This document shows, piece after piece, positions 1 to 9,387 of a stretch of DNA of 64,000 bases; within the stretch, counting starts at the first letter, position 1; each line of letters begins with the position of its first letter. Below the pieces are notes generated by a model. That model worked only from the letters and a program-made list of their open reading frames with translations. It did no database searches and was not told where the DNA came from. The position numbers and the translations under genes are program-made. This DNA is from CAWCKS01 sp963763485. Its GTDB lineage: Bacteria; Pseudomonadota; Alphaproteobacteria; Rhizobiales; Xanthobacteraceae. The stretch covers positions 372,001 to 436,000 of the forward strand of contig CAVXOW010000005.1 of the NCBI GenBank assembly GCA_963763485.1. The letters are read 5' to 3'.

Positions 1-1
1 C

Positions 2-850
2 TATGGCGTGCAATGGACGCTGTTTCGGCAGGCGCTTGCACCTGCCGATCGCGGCGAGGGCTGGGCAAGCCAACAGATCTGGATGGGGCACGCTGCGGTC
101 ACCAGCGCGAATGCGCATCACTTCGACGAGCGCTTCGCGCGCGGCGGCGTCGGCCAGGCCGGCGTCGAAGCAGCGCCTTTCAACGCCTGGATCGACAATT
201 GGCAGATGCGGAGCTTGCAGCCCGACGCGGCGACGGGCCTGGCGCCGCTGCAACTGACTGCGTCAGGCAAGGACTTTTCCTATGCGCTTCGGCTTGAAGG
301 CGACCGGCCTATCGTCCTTGAGGGCGATGCCGGCTACAGCCGGAAATCTGCGAGCGGGCAGGCGTCGTATTATTACAGCCAACCTTACCTGCTGGTATCG
401 GGCTCGATTGCTCTCGAAGGCCAAGCGATCGAGGTCAAAGGACAGGCCTGGATCGATCGCGAATGGAGCAGCCAGCCGCTCGAATCCGATCAGGTTGGGT
501 GGGATTGGTTTTCGCTGCATCTCGACTCTGGCGAGAAGCTGATGCTGTTCCGTCTGCGCCATGCCGACGGCAAACATTTTTTTGCCGGCAACTGGATCAG
601 CCTCGACGGGCGATCGGAGCAGCTCGATCCGAGCAGCATCACGATGACGCCGACGGCGCTGACAAGCGTCGCAGGACGCGAGGTGCCAACGGCCTGGAGC
701 ATTGCCATTGCATCGCGCAAGTTCGCGATCAGGGTCGCGCCGCTCAACCCGCAGAGCTGGATGGATACCCGTTTCAAGTATTGGGAGGGTCCGATCAGCG
801 TGAACGGCAGCCACACGGGGGTCGGTTATCTGGAAATGACGGGGTACTAG
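2..850 (+). CDS. AttH/carotenoid 1,2-hydratase-like lipocalin protein (5' partial)
   Basis: The frame is open from the left edge, so the N-terminus lies outside the window. The 282 visible residues match the lipocalin-like AttH/CrtC-type family: QIWMGHAAVT near the start, a Tyr-rich strand (SYYYSQPYLLVSGSI) in the middle, then GQAWIDREWSSQPL and GWDWFSLHLDSGEKLMLFRL, which are the conserved strands of the two-barrel fold. In other bacteria such proteins are exported and often sit beside a lipoprotein-type ABC transporter; nothing upstream is visible to test this. The substrate is unknown, so hydratase activity should not be assumed. Confidence 0.8.
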   Translation, partial: YGVQWTLFRQALAPADRGEGWASQQIWMGHAAVTSANAHHFDERFARGGVGQAGVEAAPFNAWIDNWQMRSLQPDAATGLAPLQLTASGKDFSYALRLEGDRPIVLEGDAGYSRKSASGQASYYYSQPYLLVSGSIALEGQAIEVKGQAWIDREWSSQPLESDQVGWDWFSLHLDSGEKLMLFRLRHADGKHFFAGNWISLDGRSEQLDPSSITMTPTALTSVAGREVPTAWSIAIASRKFAIRVAPLNPQSWMDTRFKYWEGPISVNGSHTGVGYLEMTGY

Positions 851-1239
851 CACAGCAACGCAGGAGCGCGGGGCATGCCCAAGCTTTGCTTGTGCGCCGT
901 CGCAGACTAAAATGCAATAGTTGTATAACATGATTTATACAATCTAAATACGCATCAAAACGTCCGCCAAAACCCCACGGTTTCCACCGAAAATCCAAAT
1001 CAATCCTGCGGCTTACGGGGCGCCGGTGGTCGCCACGACCTGTGCCCCCGATCACGCCGCGCCAGCGTCTTGGCGCAGGGGCGCACGCGCCAGAACCCCG
1101 CCTATTCCACGTGAAACGCAAAACATTTCCGCCGCCAGCGGCGCACCAGTCCCGTTAAGGCCGCGGAAAACTTGCTAACCTGCCAGCCGCAATCCGGCGG
1201 TGCGAAAAAATTCGCCGGAGCAAATCGGGGAGAAATGCC
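851..1239. other. Intergenic region with a possible dispersed repeat
   Basis: No coding frame with family character was seen. Positions about 960-1042 (gtccgccaaaacccc, then gcggctta and ggcgccggtggtcgc) resemble 42255-42316, so this may be a degenerate dispersed repeat. A Shine-Dalgarno-like GGGGAGA at 1227-1233 serves the next gene. Confidence 0.5.
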
Positions 1240-1806
1240 ATGACCAGAATCTTTGCGTGGATAATTGCGTTTGGCGTTCTCATGCTGGGCGCGAGCGGTG
1301 CGCGTGCGCAAAGCATGACCTTGACCAGCGCCGACATCAAGGACGGCGCGACGATTGCCGCGGAGCAGGTGTTCAAGGGCTTTGGCTGCACCGGCGGCAA
1401 CATGTCGCCGGCGTTGAGCTGGAGCGGCGCGCCTGCCGCGGCCAAGAGTTTTGCGGTGTCGATCTATGATCCTGATGCGCCGACCGGCAGCGGCTGGTGG
1501 CACTGGGTGGTGTTCAACATTCCCGTCGGCACCACGTCACTGCCGAAGGGCGCTGGCGACCCGAAGGGCAAGTCGATGCCGAAGGGCGCGATCCAGTCGC
1601 GCACCGATTTCGGCGCCGACGGTTACGGTGGCCCGTGCCCACCGACCGGCGACAAGCCACATCATTACGCGATCACGGTATTCGCTGTCGATGTCGACAA
1701 ATTGCCCGATGCCAAGGACCACAATGCGTCCGCGGCGCTGGTCGGCTTCGACCTGCACTTCCACACGCTGGCCAAGGCGACCATCACAGGCTTATACGGT
1801 CGCTGA
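1240..1806 (+). CDS. YbhB/YbcL family Raf kinase inhibitor-like (PEBP) protein, exported
   Basis: 188 residues. Residues 1-24 form a Sec signal peptide ending in GARAQ, so the product is probably periplasmic. The mature part carries the phosphatidylethanolamine-binding protein core: DPDAPTGSGWWHW (ligand-pocket DPDxP motif) and GPCPPTGDKPHHY, the second conserved PEBP motif. Length is typical of the bacterial YbhB/YbcL subfamily, whose physiological ligand is not established. The ATG at 1240 is chosen because GGGGAGA lies 6 bases upstream and it gives a complete signal peptide. panE follows after 27 bases in the same direction, so the two may be cotranscribed. Confidence 0.9.
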   Translation: MTRIFAWIIAFGVLMLGASGARAQSMTLTSADIKDGATIAAEQVFKGFGCTGGNMSPALSWSGAPAAAKSFAVSIYDPDAPTGSGWWHWVVFNIPVGTTSLPKGAGDPKGKSMPKGAIQSRTDFGADGYGGPCPPTGDKPHHYAITVFAVDVDKLPDAKDHNASAALVGFDLHFHTLAKATITGLYGR

Positions 1807-1833
1807 ACGCAACACGGCGGCAGAGCACAGACG

Positions 1834-2843
1834 ATGAACTCCCGGCGCATTGCAGTGCTTGGCGCCGGGAGCATCGGCTGTTTTGTCGGCGGCATGCTGG
1901 CACGTGGCGGGCACAGCGTCACGCTGGTCGCGCGGCCGCGCATCATTGACGAGATCAGACGCAACGGCCTGCGGCTGACCAGCGCCGATGGTGTCGATGA
2001 CATCGTGTCGGCCGGTCGGCTGACTCTGTCGGAATCATCAGGCGTGCTCGCCGACGCCGACGCCATCCTCGTCACGGTGAAGAGCAACGATACGGCTGAT
2101 GCAGCCGACTTGATCGCGCGCCACGGCGCGAGCGCCGCAATCGTGATCAGCCTGCAGAACGGCGTCAGCAACGCCGACCTCCTGCGCGCGAAACTGCCCG
2201 GCCGGACCGTGCTCGCCGGCATGGTGCCGTTCAATGTCCAGTCGCTGGGCGAGGGGCGCTTTCATCGCGCCAGCTCGGGCGACATCGTCGTCGAACGCGA
2301 CGCGGCAGGGACTGCGGCCGCGCTGTCCGTCGCAGGGCTGAAACTGCGTGATACCGGCAACATCGCCGGCGTGCAGTGGGGCAAGCTGGTGCTCAATCTC
2401 AACAACGCGCTGAACGCGTTGTCCGGTTTGCCGGTGCGCGCCCAGCTCGCCCAGCGGCCGTGGCGCATGGTGATGGCGGACCAGTGGGCCGAGGCGCTCG
2501 GCGTGCTTGCGCGCGCGCAGGCATCACGATCGTCTCGGCGACGCCGGTGCCGGCCTCATGGACGCCATTCCTGCTGCGCCTGCCCGATGCACTGTTCGAG
2601 GCGATCCTCGGCCGCACCATGACCATCGACGCGTCGGCGCGCTCGTCGATGTCCGATGATCTCTTGCGCGGGCGGCGCACCGAGATCGATTATCTGCAGG
2701 GTGTCATCGTCGATCTCGCGCGCCGGCACGGCGTTGATGCGCCGCTCTCGCGCCGTGTCGTCACCCTGATCAAGCAGGCCGAGGCGGCGGGCAACGGCTT
2801 GCCGAATCTCACGCCTGAGCAGGTTCGAACCGGTTCCACGTAG
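1834..2843 (+). CDS. panE: 2-dehydropantoate 2-reductase (frameshifted)
   Basis: Reduces 2-dehydropantoate to pantoate with NADPH in pantothenate/CoA synthesis. The N-terminal Rossmann motif GAGSIG (residues 9-14) and the segment GVQWGKLVLNLNNALNALSG, with the family Lys, are clear. The frame breaks at about 2515, inside a CG-rich run: the first frame reads to 2622 with unrelated residues, while the C-terminal ketopantoate reductase domain (AGITIVSATPVPASW to the stop at 2843) continues in another frame. Removing a CG dinucleotide from the run restores ARAGITIV. Reconstructed length is about 335 residues, normal for the family. The break is more likely a sequencing error than decay because both halves are well conserved. 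Confidence 0.85.
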
Positions 2844-2896
2844 GGGACGACCAAGCTTCAGGATCGCGCCAGGTGCCGATCCGCGGGGACTAAATC

Positions 2897-3487
2897 ATGA
2901 CCGGCGCTGTGAACGTCGCCTCCCTCAAGTCGCCGCGTGCTCTTGACGCCGCCATCGTCTGCTGCGGACTCTTGACCGGCTTTCTCACACCGCCGATCAT
3001 CAATTACGTTGACAGCCTGGATTTTCCGCGCGGATTTAGCGGCAGCCATGGCGTCGCGCTCGCGATCGGCGCGGTGCCCTACGGCTTGTTGATCGGTGTG
3101 ATCGCGCGGATCGCCCCCAAGGTTGGCTGGCTGCGCGCGGGTGCGCTTGGCCTTGCCACGCTGGCCGCGGCGAGCCCCGCGATCACGGTAAGCGCCAACA
3201 CCAATGCAGCACTTGGCGATATCGCGGAGCCTGGCCGCGAGCTAATCGGCGGTCCGGTTGGTGGCGTCATCGGCAGCGGCCTGATGGCGCTCGCAGCGCT
3301 GCTGTTGCGCATTGGTCCGCGCAATCCGGTCCGCTGGTTGCCCATGGTGCTCGTTGGCACCGGTCTTGGCGCGCTGCTCGCGCTCGACGTCTGGCTCCAC
3401 TCCGAGAACGTCTGGGTGCTCTTCCCGGTCTGGCAGGCCAGCGTTGCGCTGATCTTCTTGCGCACGCTGCAGAACGCCAAAAACTAG
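2897..3487 (+). CDS. Uncharacterised polytopic membrane protein
   Basis: 196 residues with about six hydrophobic segments (roughly residues 18-38, 50-70, 78-98, 115-138, 144-164 and 168-188). It looks like an inner-membrane protein with short loops. The Gly/Ala-rich helices and the N-terminal FLTPPIINYVDSLDFPRGF stretch do not match a family I recognise. It lies 53 bases downstream of panE and converges with the FAD dehydrogenase (stops 7 bases apart). No function is proposed. Confidence 0.75.
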   Translation: MTGAVNVASLKSPRALDAAIVCCGLLTGFLTPPIINYVDSLDFPRGFSGSHGVALAIGAVPYGLLIGVIARIAPKVGWLRAGALGLATLAAASPAITVSANTNAALGDIAEPGRELIGGPVGGVIGSGLMALAALLLRIGPRNPVRWLPMVLVGTGLGALLALDVWLHSENVWVLFPVWQASVALIFLRTLQNAKN

Positions 3488-3494
3488 CTGACCG

Positions 3495-5155
3495 CTAGCC
3501 GACAGCCTTCGCCGCCGCGCGCCCGGCGGTGCGGCCCGAAAACAGGCAGCCGCCGAGGAACGTGCCTTCCAGCGAGCGATAGCCGTGCATGCCGCCGCCG
3601 CCAAAGCCGGAGGCTTCGCCGGCGGCATAGAGCCCGGGAATGATCTTGCCGTCCGTGCCGAACACGCGGCCCAACAGATCGGTTTCGAGCCCGCCGAGTG
3701 TCTTGCGGGTCAGGATGTTCAGCCGCACCGCGATCAGCGGGCCATGGGCGGGATCGAGAATGCGATGCGGTTTCGCCGTGCGGATCAAGCGATCGCCGAG
3801 ATACTTTCGGGCATTGTGGATGCCCATCACCTGCACGTCCTTGACGTAAGGATTGTCGAGCTGGCGGTCGCGCGCCTCGATCTGCCGCTTGATGTCGTTG
3901 TGATCGAGCAGGTTTGAGCCGACCAGCGCGTTCATCGCGGTGACGAGGTCGGCAAGATTGTCGCGCACGATGAAATCGACGCCGTTCTTCTTGAACGCTT
4001 CGACCGGCGCCGGCGCGCCCTTGTTGGTGACGCGCCCGAGCGTCATGCGCCAGCTTTTTCCCGTGAGGTCGGGGTTCTGTTCCGAGCCCGACAGCGCAAA
4101 CTCTTTCCTGATGATGCTTTGCGTCAGGATGAACCACGAATAGTCGTAGCCGGTCGCGCCGATATAGGCGAGCTGGCCGAGCGTGTCGTAGCCGGGATAG
4201 AGCGGCGAGGGCAGGCGTTTGCCGGTGGCGTCGAACCACATCGACGACGGGCCGGGCAGGATGCGAATGCCGTGCCCTGGCCAGATCGGGCTCCAGTTGT
4301 GCAGGCCTTCGACATAGTGCCACATGCGGTCGCGGTTGATCAGCCTGGCGCCTGCGGCCTCTGCAATGCCGAGCATGCGGCCGTCGACATGAGCGGGCAC
4401 GCCGGTGACCATCCGTTGCGGCGGTGGGCCTAGCCGCTGCGGCCAGTTCGCCGCGGACAAGATCGTGGTTGCCGCCGATCCCGCCTGCCGCCACAACCAC
4501 CGCCTGCGCGCGCAAGGAAAAATCGCCCGCCACGACGCGCGACGACGCAACGCCGCGCGCCGCCGTCGTCGGCTCCAGAATCGCGCCGCGCACGCCGTCG
4601 ATTGTACCGTTCGTCAGCGTCAGTTCGTCGACGCGATGGCGGAACTTGAAGGTGATGTGGCCGCTGAGCTGCGCCTCGTGGGCGCGCCGGACGAACGGCT
4701 CGACGATACCCGGGCCGGTGCCCCAGGTGACGTGAAAGCGCGGCACCGAATTGCCGTGGCCGGTCGCGTCGTAGCCGCCGCGCTCGGCCCAGCCGACCAC
4801 CGGGAAGATGCGGTGGCCCATCGCGCGCAGCCAGCCGCGTTTTTCGCCCGCGGCAAACTCGACATAGGCCTTGGCCCATTGCTTCGGCCAATGATCTTCG
4901 TCGCGGTCGAAGCCGGCGGCGCCCCACCAGTCCTGCAGCGCGAGCTCGACGCGAATCCTTGATGCCGAGCCGGCGTTGCTCGGGCGAATTGACCAGGAAC
5001 AGTCCGCCGAACGACCAGAACGCCTGGCCGCCGAGGTTCTGCTCGCCCTCCTGGTCGACGACGATGATGCGCTTGCCGGCATCGGCAAGCTCGGTCGCGG
5101 CGACGAGGCCGGCAAGGCCCGCACCCACCACGATCACATCGGCATCGTCGGCCAT
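3495..5155 (-). CDS. FAD-binding dehydrogenase, fumarate reductase/KstD-like (two frameshifts)
   Basis: The protein starts MADDADVIVVGAGLAGLV with a dinucleotide-binding GxGxxG and ends with GLYAAGEASGFGGGGMHGYR, the FAD-binding C-terminal motif of the FAD_binding_2 (fumarate reductase/3-ketosteroid dehydrogenase-like) family. Reconstructed length is about 553 residues, matching family members annotated simply as FAD-binding dehydrogenase. The frame changes at about 4953 (extra base after KD, restoring RVELALQDWWG) and about 4453 (extra base, restoring VRANWPQRL). Substrate is unknown. An upstream palindromic repeat separates it from the next minus-strand gene. Confidence 0.8.
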
Positions 5156-5269
5156 TTTCTTCTGCGCGCTCCGCTTCGCCGACGATTGAAGCGATGGCAG
5201 TGCGACAAGGTCAAGGGCTGCGATTGGGATGTTTGGTCGCGCGAAGCAATGCGAGCCGGCGACTGACCG

Positions 5270-5403
5270 TACCCTCCGCGTCGGGGAGGGCTCGACGCGC
5301 GCAGCGCGGCGGGTCGAGGTGGTGCACGCCGATCGATAGACCCACGCCCCCTCACCCGGATTGCTCCGCAATCCGACCTCTCCCCGACGGGGAGAGGTGA
5401 ACA
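5270..5403. repeat. Short palindromic intergenic repeat
   Basis: Positions 5270-5300 and 5345-5400 contain inverted arms built from ctctccccg/cggggagag, with ccctcacccggattg and caatccgacctctcc. The right-hand unit, read on the other strand, is nearly the same as 24288-24342 inside the helicase gene. This is therefore a dispersed repeat family with at least two copies in the window. Confidence 0.75.
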
Positions 5404-5430
5404 CGATGAGAGCCTCTTTGGAGCTGGCGC

Positions 5431-5799
5431 TCACCCCGCTCCCGCCGGCACCTGGTCGAGGAAGCCCGTGATGCTGCGGATCTTGCCATTGTCGACCACG
5501 GCGAAGTCGGTGCCCTTGATCGGGCTGTCTGTGCCGTCGGGGCCGAGGCCCCACGAGAAGCGGGCGTGGTTGCCGTAGCCGTCGGCCTTGCCGAGCAGCT
5601 TGAACCGGAACTCCGGGAACTTCTTGTGCACGCCGTCGATCAGCGCGTCGATGCCGCTGTGGCCGTCGCCGCTCATGATCGGGTCGACATAGCTCGCGTT
5701 GCTGGTCCAGTTGGCGGCGAACAGCTCGCGCCGCCGCGCCGCGTTGCGCTCGTTCCAGAGCTCGATGTAGCGCTCGGCGATGGTGGTGACGTCGGTCAT
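5431..5799 (-). CDS. SnoaL/NTF2-like nuclear transport factor 2 family protein
   Basis: 122 residues with the cone-shaped NTF2/SnoaL pattern: an N-terminal helix (IAERYIELWNERNAARRREL), a YVDPIMSGDGHSGIDALIDG loop, then strands ending in FAVVDNGKIRSITGFLDQVP. Such proteins are small cytoplasmic enzymes or binding domains (isomerases, cyclases, unknowns), and the sequence alone does not tell which. The ATG at 5799 follows an AGGAGAGAC stretch on the minus strand (5804-5812). The gene stands alone between a repeat and cysE. Confidence 0.85.
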   Translation of the reverse strand: MTDVTTIAERYIELWNERNAARRRELFAANWTSNASYVDPIMSGDGHSGIDALIDGVHKKFPEFRFKLLGKADGYGNHARFSWGLGPDGTDSPIKGTDFAVVDNGKIRSITGFLDQVPAGAG

Positions 5800-5916
5800 G
5801 GTTGTCTCTCCTTGGGCAACACCGATTGAATTCGGTGGAGAGACATTGATGCGATCCGGCGCGCAAATCGATTACGTCGGAGGTCATGCTTTGAGATCCC
5901 GGCGTCAGGGCAGAAG

Positions 5917-6751
5917 TCATGCGCCTTCCGGAAATTCATGGTTCATCGTGAGCGCGGGAATGTCGTCGTGGCGCCGGCCGACCGGCTTGGCCGGAACGCC
6001 GGCCACCGTGGTGCGAGGCGAAACCGAAGCGAGCACGACGCTTCCTGCCCCGACTTTGGCGGCTTCACCGATCTCAATATCGCCGAACAGTTTTGCGCCG
6101 GAGCTCAGCAGCACGCCGTCCTTCACCTTTGGATGCCGCCGTTCGCTCGACACGCCCGATCCACCGAGCGTCACTTCGTGCATCATGGAAATATCATTTC
6201 CGAGCACCGCGGTTTCACCGATTACAACGCCGATGCCATGGTCGATCATGATGCCATGGCCGAATTCCGCGGCGGGGTGAATGTCGGCAGAGAGCGTTCT
6301 CGAAAGGGCGCTTTGCAAGGCGAAAGCGGTATCGCGCTTGCCGTTCTGCCACAAACGGTGCGCGACGCGATGGGTCTGAACGATGCGAAAGCCGTTGTAG
6401 AACAGAAACGGGTGAAGATAGCCGTTGACCGCCGGATCGCGCTCGACGATCGCTGTAAGGTCAATCGCGGCGAAGCGCGTGATGTCGGTGTCCTCGGCGG
6501 ACGATACGCTCGACGATGACTCGCGAACGAACGTTGCCGGAAACAGGTCGTCGGCGACGCCGCGCGCGATCAGGTTCGCCAGCGCGTCAGCAAAGCTGCG
6601 GTACGCCAGCACATACGTGCCGATCATCACGTCAGCAGGTCTCGCTGGCTGCGAGTTGACGGGCCTCCGTTTCGATGTGGCGCCAAACCATATCGTAAAG
6701 CGGCTGGATCGGATGTTCGGGAGCGGTCAAGTCCTGCAAAGAGTGAGACAT
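5917..6751 (-). CDS. cysE: Serine O-acetyltransferase (frameshift near the N-terminus)
   Basis: Transfers acetyl from acetyl-CoA to L-serine, the first step of cysteine synthesis. The left-handed beta-helix is obvious: HPAAEFGHGIMIDHGIG carries the catalytic Asp-His pair and GVVIGETAVLGND the hexapeptide repeats. The continuous frame begins only at 6630, but the DNA upstream to 6751 encodes MSHSLQDLTAPEHPIQPLYD and then MVWRHIETEARQLAASETC, the usual start of the N-terminal helical SATase domain, one frame away. Dropping one base at about 6635 joins them (SETCDVMIGTYVLAYRS). The annotated start should therefore be 6751. The C-terminus (MNHEFPEGA) is short and does not show the usual terminal Ile, so CysK binding is uncertain. 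Confidence 0.85.
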
Positions 6752-6803
6752 CGCTAGCGCTTCCTCGTTGCGCGCGGTTGGATTTCGCCGTTGATTCACT
6801 CGA

Positions 6804-7811
6804 TCATATCAAGTTGGCGAGGCTGCGACCCGAATTCAAGCATCCCGAATTGTCCGGCGCAGGCCGAAAAGTGGGACGGCCGAATATCAGGGGGCCGCGA
6901 ATGGTCTTGAAAAACGCCCAGATCGTCTCGGCGCCGTCGATGTCGTGGTTCTGCGGGCCGAGCAAGGCGTCGACGACGCGCACGAAGCGCGCGTCGGGAA
7001 ACGATCCGGGCATGCGATGGCCGCCGCCATCGACGCGATACAGCATGACGTCGTGGCCGTCGGGACAATCCGAGTCGACGCGCGTCACCGTCGAGGAATC
7101 AGCCTTGTCCTTGTCGGGAAGTTTTGTCGATTGGCGATCGCCCGCGGCGCAGCCATTGTTGTTGCGCCAGAATGCGATGGTGGCTGCGGTCGACACCACG
7201 TTGGGCACGGCGTAGCGGCTGGTGCCGCGGCCGCCACCATAGGCGATCAGCGGATCGGCGGTGCCGTTCATCATCAGCATCGGCACCGGCCGCGACGGCT
7301 TGCAGGAGGCCATCATTGATTCGGTGAAACTCGCGATGACGCTGGCGGCGGCCGCGAACAGTTCAGCATGGCTGCAGGCCAGCGTCATGGTCATGTGGCC
7401 GCCGTTCGAGACGCCGGTGACATAGATCCGCCTTGGGTCGGCAACGCCGTCGCGCACGAATTTTGTGACCAGTGCAGTGAGGAACGCCGCATCGTCGGTG
7501 CCCGCAGGCGGCGAGCGCCCGACGCGTCCGGCGTCGCCGCGCAGATCAGCCCAGGCGCGATTGAGGCCGTCGGGAAAGATGGCGACGATGCTCTCGCGCT
7601 TCGCGACATCGGGCCATGAGGTCCTGGTTCGCATGTCCTCGCCCTGCTGGGTGTTGCCGTGCAAGACCAGCACAAGCGGGGCGGGCGTCGTCGTCGGGAT
7701 GATCGCGGTATAGGTGCGCTTGGTGCCGCCGAACTCGAAGGTTTCGGCGCCTGCGGCGCACGCAGTAACCGTAACCGCAAACAGTCCGGCGAGAATCGCG
7801 ATGCGTCGCAT
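6804..7811 (-). CDS. Secreted polyhydroxybutyrate depolymerase/LpqC-type esterase
   Basis: 335 residues. Residues 1-22 are an export signal (AILAGLFAVTVTACAAGAE). A Cys lies near the cleavage site, so a lipoprotein is possible. The alpha/beta-hydrolase features are LVLVLHGN (oxyanion region), nucleophile elbow GVSNGG, acid candidate in MMNGTADPLIAYGGG, and His in VDGGGHRMPG. This matches the LpqC/PHB depolymerase-like esterases, which act on polyester or feruloyl-type esters. Actual PHB binding is not shown because no substrate-binding domain follows. ATG 7811 is preferred over an upstream in-frame ATG at 7937 because it places the signal at the N-terminus. Confidence 0.85.
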   Translation of the reverse strand: MRRIAILAGLFAVTVTACAAGAETFEFGGTKRTYTAIIPTTTPAPLVLVLHGNTQQGEDMRTRTSWPDVAKRESIVAIFPDGLNRAWADLRGDAGRVGRSPPAGTDDAAFLTALVTKFVRDGVADPRRIYVTGVSNGGHMTMTLACSHAELFAAAASVIASFTESMMASCKPSRPVPMLMMNGTADPLIAYGGGRGTSRYAVPNVVSTAATIAFWRNNNGCAAGDRQSTKLPDKDKADSSTVTRVDSDCPDGHDVMLYRVDGGGHRMPGSFPDARFVRVVDALLGPQNHDIDGAETIWAFFKTIRGPLIFGRPTFRPAPDNSGCLNSGRSLANLI

Positions 7812-8042
7812 TTGCGACTTTTTCTCCTGAAAAAAAACGGCCTCGCGAGGACAGGTTAGAGGAACCTGCGCCTGCGCGTTCCACCGAAATTCTGTACCAC
7901 TTTGGGACCGGTGAACGGCGGTGCAACTTCTGCGCAACAGTCAGATTCAATTTGACCTTTTTGGTTCGATTAAATCTGGACAAAATGCCGCTCTCCGAAC
8001 ACCCTCTCGCCCATAGCATCACCGGTCTCGAGGGGCAGCTTG

Positions 8043-8504
8043 ATGAAATTCCTGACGGGGGTTTTGGCCGCGGCTTTCCTGTTGATTGGGATCGGCTCAA
8101 GCCAAGCGGTGGTGCAAATCACCGACGACCGCGGCGGCCGGATCGGCACCTACGTCGACAAGTACCAGGAGCTGCGGACCTCGGGCGAAACCGTCATGAT
8201 CGACGGACTGTGCGCCTCGGCCTGCACCATCGTACTCGGCGCGGTCCCCACCAACCGGATCTGTGTCACCTCGCGCGCCAATCTCGGGTTCCACGCGGCC
8301 TGGGATTTCGGCAATAACGGCCAGGCCGTGACCAACGCCGAGGCGACGCGGATGCTCTACTCGATGTATCCCTCGCCGATCCGCCGCTGGATTGCCTCCC
8401 ATGGCGGGCTGACACCGCGAATGCTGTTCCTGCACGGTCGGCAGCTCACGACCATGTTCAAGCCCTGCTACATGGATGCTCAGGCTTCGACCGCCCGTCA
8501 GTAG
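8043..8504 (+). CDS. Exported ClpP/crotonase-fold-like small protein
   Basis: 153 residues with a signal peptide (MKFLTGVLAAAFLLIGIGSS). The core DGLCASACTIVLGAVP followed by ICVTSRANLGFHAAWDFG resembles the truncated ClpP-like proteins of Bradyrhizobium relatives. In these a serine after Ala-Cys or Ala-Ser and a downstream His recall the ClpP active site, but the rest of the protease is missing. Catalysis is unproven. GAGGGG at 8030-8035 supports the ATG at 8043 rather than the preceding TTG. It is monocistronic on the plus strand, 105 bases of spacer from the start of its divergent neighbour's reading region. Confidence 0.7.
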   Translation: MKFLTGVLAAAFLLIGIGSSQAVVQITDDRGGRIGTYVDKYQELRTSGETVMIDGLCASACTIVLGAVPTNRICVTSRANLGFHAAWDFGNNGQAVTNAEATRMLYSMYPSPIRRWIASHGGLTPRMLFLHGRQLTTMFKPCYMDAQASTARQ

Positions 8505-8705
8505 CGGCAAACCGACAGCCTGCTTTGATTGTGGCCGGGCCTGCCCGGCCACTGCCATTTTCGGGGCGGCCGGCGGGACAGAAATGCCCGTGCAGCAAGC
8601 GTCCAGAACCCCTTTGCCGGCGCTTGTCTCGCCGTTCCCGACGGCTTAAGTCATGGCCGTCGCCAGAAGCGTCTGGCGGCTCAAGCGATGGGCCTGACAT
8701 CGGCG

Positions 8706-9299
8706 ATGAGCGAGCGCGGAACGAGACCCCTGACCATCGTTGCCGTGTTCGCTGGCAGCCTTGCAATCGGGCTTGCGCTGATGATGTGGCTGCTCGACGG
8801 CCCTCGTGGCGCGCTGGCTCCAGCCGCAATCGGCGGGCCGTTCCAGCTGGTCGACCAGAGCGGGGCCGCCGTCACCGCGGACAAGCTGCTGGGCAAGCCG
8901 ACGCTCTTGTTCTTCGGCTACACCCATTGCCCCGATATCTGCCCGACAACGCTGTTCGATGTCTCGGAAGTCTTGAAGGCCATGGGCGAGGACGCCGATC
9001 GGGTCAACGCATATTTCGTCTCGGTCGATCCGGAGCGCGACAGCCCCGCGATCATGAAGGATTACCTGTCGAGCTTCGATCCGCACCTGAAAGCCTTGAC
9101 CGGCGATCCCGAGGCTGTTGCCAAAATGCTCACCGCGTACCGGGTCTATGCGAAAAAGGTACCGGGCAAGGACGGCGACTACACGATGGACCATTCGGCC
9201 ATGGTGTATCTGATGGATCGCAACGGCCATTTCGTCGCCCCCTTCAAGCTTGATCGCAAGCCGGAAGAGGCCGCTGCCGACCTCAAACACTACATCTAG
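8706..9299 (+). CDS. SCO1/SenC family copper chaperone
   Basis: Membrane-anchored thioredoxin-fold protein that helps load the CuA site of cytochrome oxidase subunit II. A single N-terminal membrane anchor (TIVAVFAGSLAIGLALMMWL) precedes the SCO core. The Cu-binding motif is in FGYTHCPDICPTT (CxxxC), VSVDPERDSP is the second signature, and DHSAMVYLMD carries the Cu-ligand His. The start could also be ATG 8688, which adds six residues; neither has a strong ribosome site. It lies about 50 kb from the aa3 oxidase operon in this window, so it may serve that oxidase from a separate locus. Confidence 0.9.
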   Translation: MSERGTRPLTIVAVFAGSLAIGLALMMWLLDGPRGALAPAAIGGPFQLVDQSGAAVTADKLLGKPTLLFFGYTHCPDICPTTLFDVSEVLKAMGEDADRVNAYFVSVDPERDSPAIMKDYLSSFDPHLKALTGDPEAVAKMLTAYRVYAKKVPGKDGDYTMDHSAMVYLMDRNGHFVAPFKLDRKPEEAAADLKHYI

Positions 9300-9387
9300 G
9301 CTTTTGCACCTGAACGCTGATGCGCGTTTCGCCAAATCGTCTATAAGGCGCTGCACGTTTTTCCGCGCCGCCGCCACAAATTCTCTG

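Noticed and set aside
5155..5430. CRISPR array
   Set aside because: The repeats here and at 24286, 26796, 42142 and 44178 are palindromic REP-like units without regular spacers or cas genes.
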